Assembly: GCA_050943535.1 (NCBI GenBank)
Contig: JBMNPJ010000012.1
Span: 1 to 64,000, forward strand
Length of the DNA: 64,000 nt
From: Massiliimalia sp050943535
GTDB lineage: Bacteria; Bacillota; Clostridia; Oscillospirales; Ruminococcaceae
Reading direction: 5' to 3'
Of the stretch, positions 1-7,348 are shown piece after piece (the stretch's first letter is position 1; every line of letters begins with the position of its first letter). The translations under genes and the position numbers were made by a program. The notes beneath the pieces were generated by a model. That model saw only the letters and a list, made by a program, of their open reading frames with translations. It ran no database searches and had not been told where the DNA came from.

Positions 1-38
1 TCTTTTTTTGCCTTTCTCTTTTTCTCATGCTTTTTCAT
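1..38 (-). CDS. Start of a gene cut by the window edge
   Basis: An ATG at 38 reads leftward off the window edge and follows a strong AGGAGG ribosome binding site (46-51 on the minus strand). Only 12 codons are visible, giving a very lysine-rich N-terminus (MKKHEKKRKAKK). The product cannot be identified. The good ribosome binding site is the main reason to think it is real; it would be the next gene after bioY on the same strand. Confidence 0.45.
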   Translation of the reverse strand, partial: MKKHEKKRKAKK

Positions 39-97
39 CCCTTTTCCTCCTTTTTCTAGTGTTTTTTGACAAAAACTTTTCTCCGCTGCAAAAAGTC

Positions 98-129
98 AAG
101 GGAGTATGACCTTGATCATACTCCCTTTT
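98..129 (-). terminator. Terminator-like hairpin after bioY
   Basis: A perfect 10-bp stem (100-109 with 116-125, GGGAGTATGA) with a 6-base loop lies 40 bases beyond the bioY stop. On the minus strand it is followed by TTGACTTTTT, a broken T-tract, so termination may be partial. Confidence 0.6.
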
Positions 130-166
130 ATCCCTCAATCTATTTGTTTGTTAACCTATTGATATA

Positions 167-736
167 TTAACACACTTGTCTGCGCATAACCTTTTGCAAA
201 GCAACTGCTACAAAAGAAGCAGCGACACACTTTAAAATATCCCCAAATAAAAACGGAACCGCTGCTGCCATAATCACTGCAGTAAAGTTCATTTGATTGG
301 TTACCGCCATATAAAGTCCGCCAAACAAATCGATTACCGGAATACTTACCCCAATGGAAACAATAAGAAATCGTGTGAAATCATTGGAAATCCATCTTCT
401 CAATTTCTGGTTCACAAAGCTAATCAGCGGCACCGCCAATAAAAATCCCAACAGAAATCCTCCTGTAGGACCAAACAGTTTGGCAGGTCCCCCTGCTCCT
501 CCGGAAAGAATCGGTAAACCAATTGCCCCCATAAACAGATAAATCCCTACTGTGGCAAAGGCACGCTTTGGCAGCATTAAAAATCCAATTAAATTAATCA
601 TCAATGTTTGTGCAGTAACCGGTGCCGGTGTGAGCGGCAAAGGAAATGAGATCCAAGCAGAAACACAGAGCAATGCAATACAAATTGCCATTCTGGTTAA
701 ATCTGCTGTAGAAAAATGGTTGTCCTGTTGCAGCAT
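167..736 (-). CDS. bioY: Biotin transporter BioY
   Basis: BioY is the substrate-binding membrane (S) component of the biotin ECF transporter and takes up biotin alone or with a shared energizing module. The 189-residue length is usual. The protein is almost entirely hydrophobic, with about six membrane segments and the BioY-type GLP...GGAGGP loop at residues 73-84. The start is set by CGGAGG seven bases upstream of the ATG. No bioM/bioN-type ATPase or T component lies nearby, so it probably uses the housekeeping ECF module. The promoter upstream overlaps a BirA-type operator (separate entry), so biotin-dependent repression is likely. The family call rests on the overall pattern and is supported by the operator. 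Confidence 0.93.
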   Translation of the reverse strand: MLQQDNHFSTADLTRMAICIALLCVSAWISFPLPLTPAPVTAQTLMINLIGFLMLPKRAFATVGIYLFMGAIGLPILSGGAGGPAKLFGPTGGFLLGFLLAVPLISFVNQKLRRWISNDFTRFLIVSIGVSIPVIDLFGGLYMAVTNQMNFTAVIMAAAVPFLFGDILKCVAASFVAVALQKVMRRQVC

Positions 737-775
737 AAAAATCCTCCGTTTTGTTTTTCTTAATGCGTTGTTCTT

Positions 776-828
776 ATTATAACGGGAAAATATTTTATTG
801 TCAACTTATTAAGTTATAAGGTTAACAA
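776..828 (-). promoter_or_regulatory. bioY promoter with overlapping BirA operator
   Basis: On the minus strand a perfect -35 TTGACA (799-804) and perfect -10 TATAAT (776-781) are 17 bases apart. The -35 is inside an imperfect inverted repeat, TTGTTAAC-15-GTTGACAA (798-828), which fits the known BirA site of Firmicutes (TGTTAAC, 14-16 bases, GTTAACA). Binding of biotinyl-AMP-charged BirA here would block RNA polymerase. The predicted transcript start leaves a leader of about 33 bases before bioY. Confidence 0.85.
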
Positions 829-835
829 TTAAAAT

Positions 836-1456
836 TTAAGAACCTTTCAGATACCATTGGGGATCCACGCATTTTCCGTTTTCCCGCACTTCAAAATGAA
901 GATGCGCACCAGTAACCTCCCCGGTCGCACCGGACTTGGCAATTTCTTGTCCTGCTTTTACCCAATCTCCTTCTTCCACTTCCAATTGTGAACAATGGGC
1001 ATAGAGCGTTTCCAAGCCCTTTTCATGTTTAATTTGAAGATGAAATCCATATCCAGTTTCCGATTCCTCTGCCAGAATCACCTGGCCCTTTGCAGCTGCA
1101 TAAACCGGTGTCCCTTCTGCAACGGCAATATCCAGCCCTTTGTGAAATTCCTCCTGTCCAGAAGTCACAGGATCTTCCCGTGTTCCAAAAGGGGAAGATA
1201 CCATCTGTGCCCATTGTGAACAAGGAGCTGTCAAAACCACTGTTTCATTTCCCAAAACCGCTGTCATGGAGGCTGCCAGAAACCCCACTCCAACAATCGC
1301 ACTAAACAACAACGCCTTTTTGAATCTGGGATTTCCCCTGTTTCTCCTGATTCGTCCCCATCTAAAGCCCGCTCTCACACCAACACTTCCTTTAACGCTT
1401 TCTGATACAGTGTATGTGTTTCTTTCCATTCTGTATGTCTTTTCCCTTTTATCCAT
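836..1456 (-). CDS. M23 (LytM-type) peptidoglycan endopeptidase, membrane anchored
   Basis: This is a zinc metallopeptidase expected to cut peptide cross-links in peptidoglycan outside the membrane. A basic N-terminus is followed by one membrane segment (about residues 47-68), a short linker, and an M23 domain (about 88-200). The catalytic ligands are all present: H105 and D109 (HKGLD), H154 (YAHCS) and H185/H187 (HLHFE), so it should be active, unlike degenerate relatives such as SpoIIQ. There is no LysM or SH3 domain. It reads in the same direction as bioY, but the BirA-controlled promoter separates them. The start is uncertain: the ATG at 1456 has a weak ribosome binding site and a second in-frame ATG lies ten codons downstream. 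Confidence 0.88.
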   Translation of the reverse strand: MDKREKTYRMERNTYTVSESVKGSVGVRAGFRWGRIRRNRGNPRFKKALLFSAIVGVGFLAASMTAVLGNETVVLTAPCSQWAQMVSSPFGTREDPVTSGQEEFHKGLDIAVAEGTPVYAAAKGQVILAEESETGYGFHLQIKHEKGLETLYAHCSQLEVEEGDWVKAGQEIAKSGATGEVTGAHLHFEVRENGKCVDPQWYLKGS

Positions 1457-1534
1457 GAAAATCCTGTAGCAAAAATCTGCTTTTTTGAATAGGATAAGGC
1501 GAGATTACAAAAAGTATCTTAAGGAGGAGACTTC

Positions 1535-2659
1535 ATGAGTGTTATTCCCAAAACGGTTGATTTCTTTCTAGGAGCAAATTCTGAAAACGGATTTGTTTCC
1601 CATTTTTCTCAGCTGCAGGATCCTAAATCAGAACAAAAACTCTATTTACTGAAAGGCGGACCTGGTACAGGAAAATCCAGCTTGATGAAACGTCTGGCAG
1701 CACAGCTGGAGCAGCAGGCAAACGAAGTTTATACTGAACGAATTCACTGTTCTTCTGACCCGGATTCTTTGGACGGCGTTATGTTTCAAAATGGCCGATG
1801 TGTGGTACTGGACGCTACCCGCCCCCATCCATTGGAACCGATTTACGCAGGTGCTATGGAAACAATGGTAAATCTATTGGAACATGTGGATGACGCCAAA
1901 CTAGAAGAAAGCCGACAGGAAATTGTAGAGGTAAGCGGCGCCATTTCCTCCTATCACAAAAAATTCTGTGAACTGCTCCGATGTGCCAACACCCTTTTAG
2001 ATGCCAACCGCCGCCTGATTCTGCCCTATGTAGATATGGAAAAAATCCGCCGCACCGCCCAGCGTATTGCCAAACGGGAATTTCGAATCGGAAAAAACCA
2101 CATTCCAGGAAAAGAACAAGTCCGACTGCTCAGCGCATTTACTCCAAAAGGCCTGATCACCTATGAATCTACTGTAACTACCCTATGCCGAAACCGGTAT
2201 TTTATTTCTGACGAACATCGGGTATGTGCTCCGGTATTACTGCAGTTTCTGCGGCAGGAACTGAAAGAACGGGAAATCGGATATTACCTGTGTTATTCTC
2301 CATTCCGCCCCGGCGACGAAATTGACCATATTCTCATTCCAGAACTGGATTTGGCATTTTTAACGGTTAATAAATATGAACCTATGTCCAGTATTACACC
2401 AACCCGCTCTATTCACGCAGTGCGGTTTTTAAATCAGGAAATCCTTCGCGCAAAAAAACAGCGCCTGAGCTTTTACCGCAAAACTGCTGCCGAAGTATTG
2501 CAGGAAGGGATCTTTACCTTGGAAAAGGCCAAAGAAGCCCACGATGCTTTGGAATGCTTTTATCTGCCCTGTGTGGACTTTTCAGGAATTGACCAATTAT
2601 CCGAGATGCTGCTCAACAAAATCAAACGGCGCTATGCACTGCCTGCAGGGGAACAATAA
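1535..2659 (+). CDS. P-loop ATPase, PRK06851-like, function unknown
   Basis: A 374-residue cytoplasmic protein with a clear Walker A motif, GGPGTGKSS, at residues 41-49. The overall layout resembles the PRK06851-type hypothetical ATPases of spore-forming Firmicutes, which look like two related halves with only the first P-loop intact; here too the second half (from about residue 195) shows no obvious Walker A. No reaction is established for the family, and the assignment is from memory of its pattern. The start is fixed by AAGGAGGAG just upstream of the ATG. It stands alone, divergent from the M23 gene. Confidence 0.7.
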   Translation: MSVIPKTVDFFLGANSENGFVSHFSQLQDPKSEQKLYLLKGGPGTGKSSLMKRLAAQLEQQANEVYTERIHCSSDPDSLDGVMFQNGRCVVLDATRPHPLEPIYAGAMETMVNLLEHVDDAKLEESRQEIVEVSGAISSYHKKFCELLRCANTLLDANRRLILPYVDMEKIRRTAQRIAKREFRIGKNHIPGKEQVRLLSAFTPKGLITYESTVTTLCRNRYFISDEHRVCAPVLLQFLRQELKEREIGYYLCYSPFRPGDEIDHILIPELDLAFLTVNKYEPMSSITPTRSIHAVRFLNQEILRAKKQRLSFYRKTAAEVLQEGIFTLEKAKEAHDALECFYLPCVDFSGIDQLSEMLLNKIKRRYALPAGEQ

Positions 2660-2977
2660 CCCATCCTATTCCTATTATGTTGACGGCATCGTCAATACTT
2701 GCTTTTTACTTTACTAATAAAGTATGGGCAAAGCATGTGATTTGGGTGCTAAGTGTTTTAATGCATCCATATCCTGTTATAATATGAGATGAGTGCACCA
2801 TCATTTTGATCCTTACGATTCATAGGGGCACAGCGGTTCCAAAAATCGCTGTGCCCCTATGACACTTCCTATCTATTATTTTCACTTCAAATTAAAATAA
2901 ATTTTCCTTTTCAGGAATAAAAGGGGATTTTTCGGTAAACTTTAATAATACATTTTTCCATTACGGAGGTCCCTTTT
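2660..2977. other. Intergenic region before sleB
   Basis: No gene is seen. It holds a small hairpin near 2681-2696 (TTGACGGCATCGTCAA) just after the ATPase gene and a large perfect inverted repeat at 2821-2861 (separate entry). The last 90 bases should carry the sleB promoter. A forespore sigma-G site is expected from biology, but no convincing -35/-10 pair could be assigned. Confidence 0.5.
2821..2861. repeat. Perfect 15-bp inverted repeat without T-tract
   Basis: CATAGGGGCACAGCG (2821-2835) is repeated exactly in reverse complement at 2847-2861, with an 11-base loop. The stem is very stable, but no run of T follows on either strand, so it is not a standard intrinsic terminator. It lies about 160 bases after the ATPase stop and 115 bases before sleB. 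Confidence 0.7.
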
Positions 2978-3748
2978 ATGTTAGATCGATTCAAACGAAC
3001 CTGCGCTGTTTTTCGGCAGGACATAAAAAACACATTTTTAAAAAAACCATTTTTCTTTTCCTTATGTAAAAAGACAACCGCACTGTTAGTTGCTGTTACC
3101 ATCGCTACTGCCGGAGGCGTCTTTGGCTATTACTATGATCCTTCCTGGGCAGAACCAGATACAGCAGTCACTGCACTATCCTCTATGGGATCCCGTGGAT
3201 CCGAAGTAAAGGCGATTCAGCAGGCACTGAAAGACCGGGGATTATATCACGGTTCTGTGGACGGCATCTTTGGAAGTGCTACTAAAAAAGCGGTCATCCA
3301 GTTTCAAAAACAAAGCGGTTTAGCAGCTGATGGCATTGCCGGTCCCCAAACTTTAAAAAAGCTGGGCATTACCATTGGTACCGTTCCTTCCGCAACAGAA
3401 TCCAATGTCTATCTGTTGGCGCGGATTATTTCCGCAGAAGCCAGAGGCGAAGTCTATTCCGGACAAGTTGCAGTGGGGGCAGTTATTTTAAACCGCATTA
3501 AACACCCCTCCTTCCCAGATACTTTATCCGGGGTTATTTATCAGCCAGGTGCCTTTACCGCAATCACGGACGGTCAGTTTAACGAACCTATTGCAGAGTC
3601 AGCCTACTCTGCTGCCAGAGATGCCCTTAACGGTGTGGACCCCAGCGGCGGAGCCATTTACTACTATAATCCGGACAAGACCAGCAACAAATGGATTCGG
3701 ACCCGTCCAGTTATTAAGCGAATCGGAAATCATCTATTCTGCAGCTAA
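2978..3748 (+). CDS. sleB: Spore cortex-lytic enzyme SleB
   Basis: SleB is a lytic transglycosylase that degrades muramic-lactam cortex peptidoglycan during spore germination. The protein has a membrane or signal segment (about residues 33-51), a peptidoglycan-binding repeat (about 74-130, with FGSATKKAV and GIAGPQTL) and a C-terminal Hydrolase_2 domain (about 143-256). The conserved ISAEARGE motif is at 151-158, and E154 is the expected catalytic acid. GGAGG upstream of the ATG supports this start. The usual partner gene ypeB is not next to it, which is common in Clostridia. The gene is the clearest evidence that the organism forms spores. Confidence 0.93.
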   Translation: MLDRFKRTCAVFRQDIKNTFLKKPFFFSLCKKTTALLVAVTIATAGGVFGYYYDPSWAEPDTAVTALSSMGSRGSEVKAIQQALKDRGLYHGSVDGIFGSATKKAVIQFQKQSGLAADGIAGPQTLKKLGITIGTVPSATESNVYLLARIISAEARGEVYSGQVAVGAVILNRIKHPSFPDTLSGVIYQPGAFTAITDGQFNEPIAESAYSAARDALNGVDPSGGAIYYYNPDKTSNKWIRTRPVIKRIGNHLFCS

Positions 3749-3795
3749 AGAATGCAATGGGCTTTTATCCAGCAACTTTTGTCTTTTGGGGATAT

Positions 3796-3869
3796 CTAAG
3801 GGGAGCAAAAGTCCGCAGGACTATTGCTCCCCTTAGCGGTATTTCATACCCAGCGGTATAAAATACCGC
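3796..3869 (+). repeat. Nested inverted repeats downstream of sleB
   Basis: CTAAGGGGAGCAA (3796-3808) pairs perfectly with TTGCTCCCCTTAG (3824-3836) around an inner GTCC-gca-GGAC hairpin. Directly after it, GCGGTAT occurs at 3836-3842 and 3853-3859 and its complement ATACCGC at 3863-3869, so two alternative hairpins can form. The first hairpin lacks a T-tract. It may end sleB transcription or be a structured RNA; neither is proven. Confidence 0.55.
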
Positions 3870-4094
3870 GTGCGTCGGAGACAAATTTTTAATTTTTATG
3901 TAGGCTTACGGCGGACAGTGTCCACTGACCACACCTGTAGCGAGCAGTGCCGCATCCAATGATACTTGATTTGTGTTCTGTTAGTTGTACGAAAATCCAT
4001 CGGAAAAGCGCTGCGGTGCTGATTGCTTTAAAAGATCCCATACCATATTTTGTTTGTGGAATTTGTCAGTTTACATTACCTCTTTCAACAAGCT
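3870..4094. other. Intergenic DNA with no recognisable gene
   Basis: About 225 bases between the structured repeat and the shared terminator. No open frame with a ribosome binding site, promoter pair or known RNA was recognised. Confidence 0.5.
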
Positions 4095-4143
4095 AAAACC
4101 TCCCGGGGAGCATTGATCATTCAATACTCTCCGGGAGGTTTTT
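4095..4143. terminator. Bidirectional terminator between sleB and the ROK gene
   Basis: AAAACCTCCCGG (4095-4106) pairs with CCGGGAGGTTTT (4131-4142), with further inner pairing (ATTGA/TCAAT). A-runs and T-runs flank both sides, so it can stop transcripts arriving from either convergent gene. Confidence 0.88.
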
Positions 4144-4181
4144 AACTACGGCATCTTTCTATATAAAAGTAACCTTTTGAT

Positions 4182-5429
4182 TCAATTATCTGACATGGCA
4201 GGAAATCCGCCTTTTTCCATAAACAAATTCTGTACACACAGTGCGTTCCCAGCCAGGTAAATACTGCTATCCGGAATGCCGCTGAGAAAAACTTTTCCTT
4301 TTAAAGAACAGTTATGCTCTTTTTCCATAATCTCATTGAGCATATCCAGGTCCAAAATTTTCTCAAATACAAATCCAAACAGCACAATTTGATCTGGATC
4401 CAAAATTACCAGAATATCATCCAAGGCTGTGGTTAAATACCGAAGCGCCTGCCGATACAATTCTTTTACAGAATCGTCTATCAAAATACTTTTTGAATTT
4501 TCTACACTGAAATTAATTTTGTTAATGTCCCCGCCTGTAGCCTGATATAAAAGAGGCGTTTTTCCCTGGACATATAAGTCCTTAATTTTTTCCATAATAC
4601 CCCAAATGGACATACGGGTAACGCAGCAGCCAATTTTTCCGCATTCGCATCGGTCCCCATGAGCATCTACTACTAAATGAGGAAACCATCCCATATTTCC
4701 ATGAGATCCCCGATAAATGCGGTCGTTGAGCATAATCGCCGCGTCTACATCCAATCCATACCGGATCAAAACCATATTCCGGGGTTTTTCCAAATTGCCG
4801 CTGCGGAATAAAATTTCCGCCAGTGCAAGACATTCCGTGGTTCCGTCTACCAAAACAGGCAGATCCGCAAAACGAATCTGAAGCATCTTCTGCAAAGCAG
4901 ATTCCAGTTCGTTCCCTTTGGGGTACTGATCCTGAACTTTTAATGTTCCCCTTACATTTTCAGAAATGCAAACGCCAATCCCCAGAATATTGGAACCGGT
5001 CAGGCAATTGATTTCCATAATATCGTGAATTTGTTCGTCAATCTGTTCGGCTAAAGAAGAAATCTCCCGATCCGCATAAGAAAAGCTTCGTTTATCCAAT
5101 GTCTGGCCTTTCAAATTAGCCAGCCCCACATGAATCTTTTCCCTATCTATTACAACTCCAAAAGACAAACGGTAGTTTTCACAGATATCCAGCATAATCT
5201 TTTTCCGCCCGCGGGAAACTTTTTCTCCCACCGCTTTTTGCTCGCCTTTTTCATAAATGACACCCTGCTCAATCATCTCATTGGTAATAATCGTCACAGC
5301 GGCCCGGGTCAATTTCAGGCGGCAGGCAATGTCAATCCGGGACATTGGCCCATTTCTTGTAATCAGTTTTAAAATCTCCGACCGGTTCAGCCGTTTCAAA
5401 TCAAGCTTGCTGATTCCGTTTCGCTCCAT
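4182..5429 (-). CDS. ROK family transcriptional regulator (NagC/XylR type)
   Basis: A sugar-responsive DNA-binding protein. The first 60 residues form a winged helix (ILKLITRNGPMSRIDIA), followed by a ROK domain. The zinc motif CECGKIGC and its upstream histidine (PHLVVD) are present. The sugar-kinase catalytic region reads VDGTTECLALAE, lacking the usual Asn-Asp pair, as expected for a regulator that has lost kinase activity. The ATG at 5429 is preferred because GGGAG lies nine bases before it; the ATG three codons upstream touches the ribosome binding site. No sugar gene is adjacent, and the divergent gene is an antiporter, so the target is unknown. Confidence 0.88.
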   Translation of the reverse strand: MERNGISKLDLKRLNRSEILKLITRNGPMSRIDIACRLKLTRAAVTIITNEMIEQGVIYEKGEQKAVGEKVSRGRKKIMLDICENYRLSFGVVIDREKIHVGLANLKGQTLDKRSFSYADREISSLAEQIDEQIHDIMEINCLTGSNILGIGVCISENVRGTLKVQDQYPKGNELESALQKMLQIRFADLPVLVDGTTECLALAEILFRSGNLEKPRNMVLIRYGLDVDAAIMLNDRIYRGSHGNMGWFPHLVVDAHGDRCECGKIGCCVTRMSIWGIMEKIKDLYVQGKTPLLYQATGGDINKINFSVENSKSILIDDSVKELYRQALRYLTTALDDILVILDPDQIVLFGFVFEKILDLDMLNEIMEKEHNCSLKGKVFLSGIPDSSIYLAGNALCVQNLFMEKGGFPAMSDN

Positions 5430-5845
5430 AACATACATCTCCCTAATTTCACTCTATGTTATCGAGTGCTTTTTATGAAACATACTCTGTCCCACTCATA
5501 AAATTTTGTGTCATAATGTTACAATTTCTATTTTCTTTTATCATACCGCAAAACCGCTTTGGGAATATGAATATTCTTTGAATTCCATGATAAAATTAAC
5601 CAAAAAGACAGAAATCCTGCAAAATGTATTCATTTTGCACAATTTTATTTTTTGGGGTTTTAAAATCCTTGTCTCTTATTTGCGTAAATTTCTCTTGATA
5701 ATTTGTTTAAAGAATAGTAACATTATAGAGGATTCAATTTGCAATTTTCCTGTCGCATTTTCCCGAATCAAAACACAGCGTGAGAATCAGGGCAAAATGT
5801 TTTAGGAAAATGGCAGATCAAATTTATTGATTGGGAGATGTTGTT
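5430..5845. other. AT-rich divergent intergenic region
   Basis: This 416-base AT-rich region separates the ROK regulator from the antiporter gene. A 99-codon plus-strand frame inside it has no ribosome binding site and looks like chance. The only promoter candidate assigned is at 5695-5723. Confidence 0.5.
5695..5723 (+). promoter_or_regulatory. Candidate promoter for the antiporter gene
   Basis: TTGATA (5695-5700), a 17-base spacer, and TAACAT (5718-5723). Two mismatches from consensus make it tentative. It would give a 5-prime leader of roughly 115 bases. Confidence 0.35.
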
Positions 5846-7087
5846 ATGGGATCTTATAAATTCCTCTTTGACCTTGCTTTGATTCTTCTTTCAACCAAAC
5901 TCTTAGGGATTCTGACCAGAAGAGTCAACATGCCTCAGGTTGTAGGCGCATTGCTTGCAGGGCTTTTGTTAGGGCCTGCTTGTTTTAATGTATTGCAGGA
6001 AACTGAATTTATTACTCAATTATCTGAAATCGGCGTTATTGTACTGATGTTTGCCGCCGGTTTGGAAACCAATATTAAAGAACTGAAAAACTGCGGTGTA
6101 GCTTCTACCGTCGTTGCAAGCATCGGGGTAGTCGTTCCCTTGCTGGGCGGTACTTTGCTGGGACACTTTAGTTCTGTTGGTGGAAAAACACTGATTGAAA
6201 ACATCTTTATCGGGGTTGTGTTAACTGCAACTTCTGTAAGTATCACTGTAGAAACCCTGAAAGAAATGGGAAAACTCAACACCAAGGTCAGCAATACCAT
6301 CTTGGGCGCCGCTATCATCGACGACGTTTTAGGTATCGTAATTTTGACCATCACTTCCAGCTTGTCCGACACTTCTATTAATGTAGGTGTTGTTCTGCTG
6401 AAAGTATTCCTGTTCTTTGTATTTGCTGGTGTAGTTGGTTTGATCTTCTTCAAACTGTTCTCCATGTGGTTCCAGAACTCTCAGAAAGACCTGCGCCGTT
6501 ACGTTATTGTTGCGTTTGTATTCTGCCTGCTGCTGTCCTTCGCTGCAGAAGAATTCTTTGGTGTTGCAGACATCACCGGTTCTTTCCTGGCTGGTTTGAT
6601 CCTTTCCGGAACCAAAAAGAGCCATTACATTACCGCACGGTTTGAAACTCTGTCTTACCTGTTCCTGTCCCCGATCTTCTTTGCAAGCGTAGGGATTAAA
6701 GCAACCATCGGCAACATGTCCGGTGCCATCGTTTTGTTTGCTGTACTGCTCACCATCATTGCTGTTCTTTCTAAAATCGTGGGCTGTTTCATCGGTGCCA
6801 GAATCTGTGGATTCAACAACCGCGAAAGTACCCAGATTGGTGTGGGCATGGTATCCCGTGGTGAGGTTGCCTTGATCGTAGCCAACAAAGGGCAGGCTTT
6901 GGGACTGGTTAACCAAACATTGTTTGCACCAATTATCATTATGGTAGTTATCACCACCATTATCGCTCCGGTTCTTTTGAAAATTGCCTTTAAGGATAAA
7001 AATGGTCCTCAGGTACCGTATACTCCAAATCCAAATGAACAAATTCTGCTGGATCCATATGACGGTACTGTTATCGATAAAAAATAA
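5846..7087 (+). CDS. CPA2-type cation:proton antiporter
   Basis: A membrane antiporter of about 413 residues, probably exchanging Na+ or K+ for protons. It has about 12 hydrophobic segments and the conserved Asp-Asp pair of CPA2/KefB-like transporters (AAIIDDVLGI, D159-D160), near the middle of the ion path. The C-terminus ends shortly after the last membrane segment, without the TrkA-N/RCK regulatory domain of KefB/KefC. The start is the ATG at 5846 with GGGAG eight bases upstream; a TTG five codons earlier overlaps that ribosome binding site. It is single, with its own terminator. Confidence 0.88.
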   Translation: MGSYKFLFDLALILLSTKLLGILTRRVNMPQVVGALLAGLLLGPACFNVLQETEFITQLSEIGVIVLMFAAGLETNIKELKNCGVASTVVASIGVVVPLLGGTLLGHFSSVGGKTLIENIFIGVVLTATSVSITVETLKEMGKLNTKVSNTILGAAIIDDVLGIVILTITSSLSDTSINVGVVLLKVFLFFVFAGVVGLIFFKLFSMWFQNSQKDLRRYVIVAFVFCLLLSFAAEEFFGVADITGSFLAGLILSGTKKSHYITARFETLSYLFLSPIFFASVGIKATIGNMSGAIVLFAVLLTIIAVLSKIVGCFIGARICGFNNRESTQIGVGMVSRGEVALIVANKGQALGLVNQTLFAPIIIMVVITTIIAPVLLKIAFKDKNGPQVPYTPNPNEQILLDPYDGTVIDKK

Positions 7088-7105
7088 TATAAGTGGATTG
7101 ATGAT

Positions 7106-7140
7106 ACGCCGCAGACGATTTGTCTGCGGCGTTTCTTTTA
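7106..7140 (+). terminator. Terminator of the antiporter gene
   Basis: ACGCCGCAGAC (7106-7116) and GTCTGCGGCGT (7122-7132) form a perfect stem with a 5-base loop, followed by TTCTTTTA. Confidence 0.88.
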
Positions 7141-7271
7141 TTTAATTACCGCGGCAAAAATCATTTCAGTACCTATTACAAGGATATTTTCATGGCTTTG
7201 CTTTCTTTACAAGACTGTTTTCAGCTACCGGTTTATACAAAAATCCCGTGATTTTTTTCGGATTTTTTTCC

Positions 7272-7300
7272 TTGTAAAAAGCGGCAAAAGTCTTTATAAT
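7272..7300 (+). promoter_or_regulatory. Promoter of the DUF1846 gene
   Basis: TTGTAA (7272-7277), exactly 17 bases, then a perfect TATAAT (7295-7300). The ATG of the DUF1846 gene is 48 bases beyond the -10. Confidence 0.75.
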
Positions 7301-7348
7301 GATACAAGTAGTGTAGAAGATTTTGTAAAAGGAAAGGGATGGGTTTAC

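Noticed and set aside
836..1456. SpoIIQ assignment for the M23 protein
   Set aside because: All catalytic residues are intact and no other spoII/spoIII gene is nearby, so only the general family is supported.
2911..2977. Sigma-G promoter for sleB
   Set aside because: GAATA at 2915 has no acceptable -10 at the right distance; expected from biology but not visible.
5506..5805. A 99-codon frame in the ROK-antiporter gap
   Set aside because: AT-rich, no ribosome binding site, no family pattern; the region is more likely promoter DNA.
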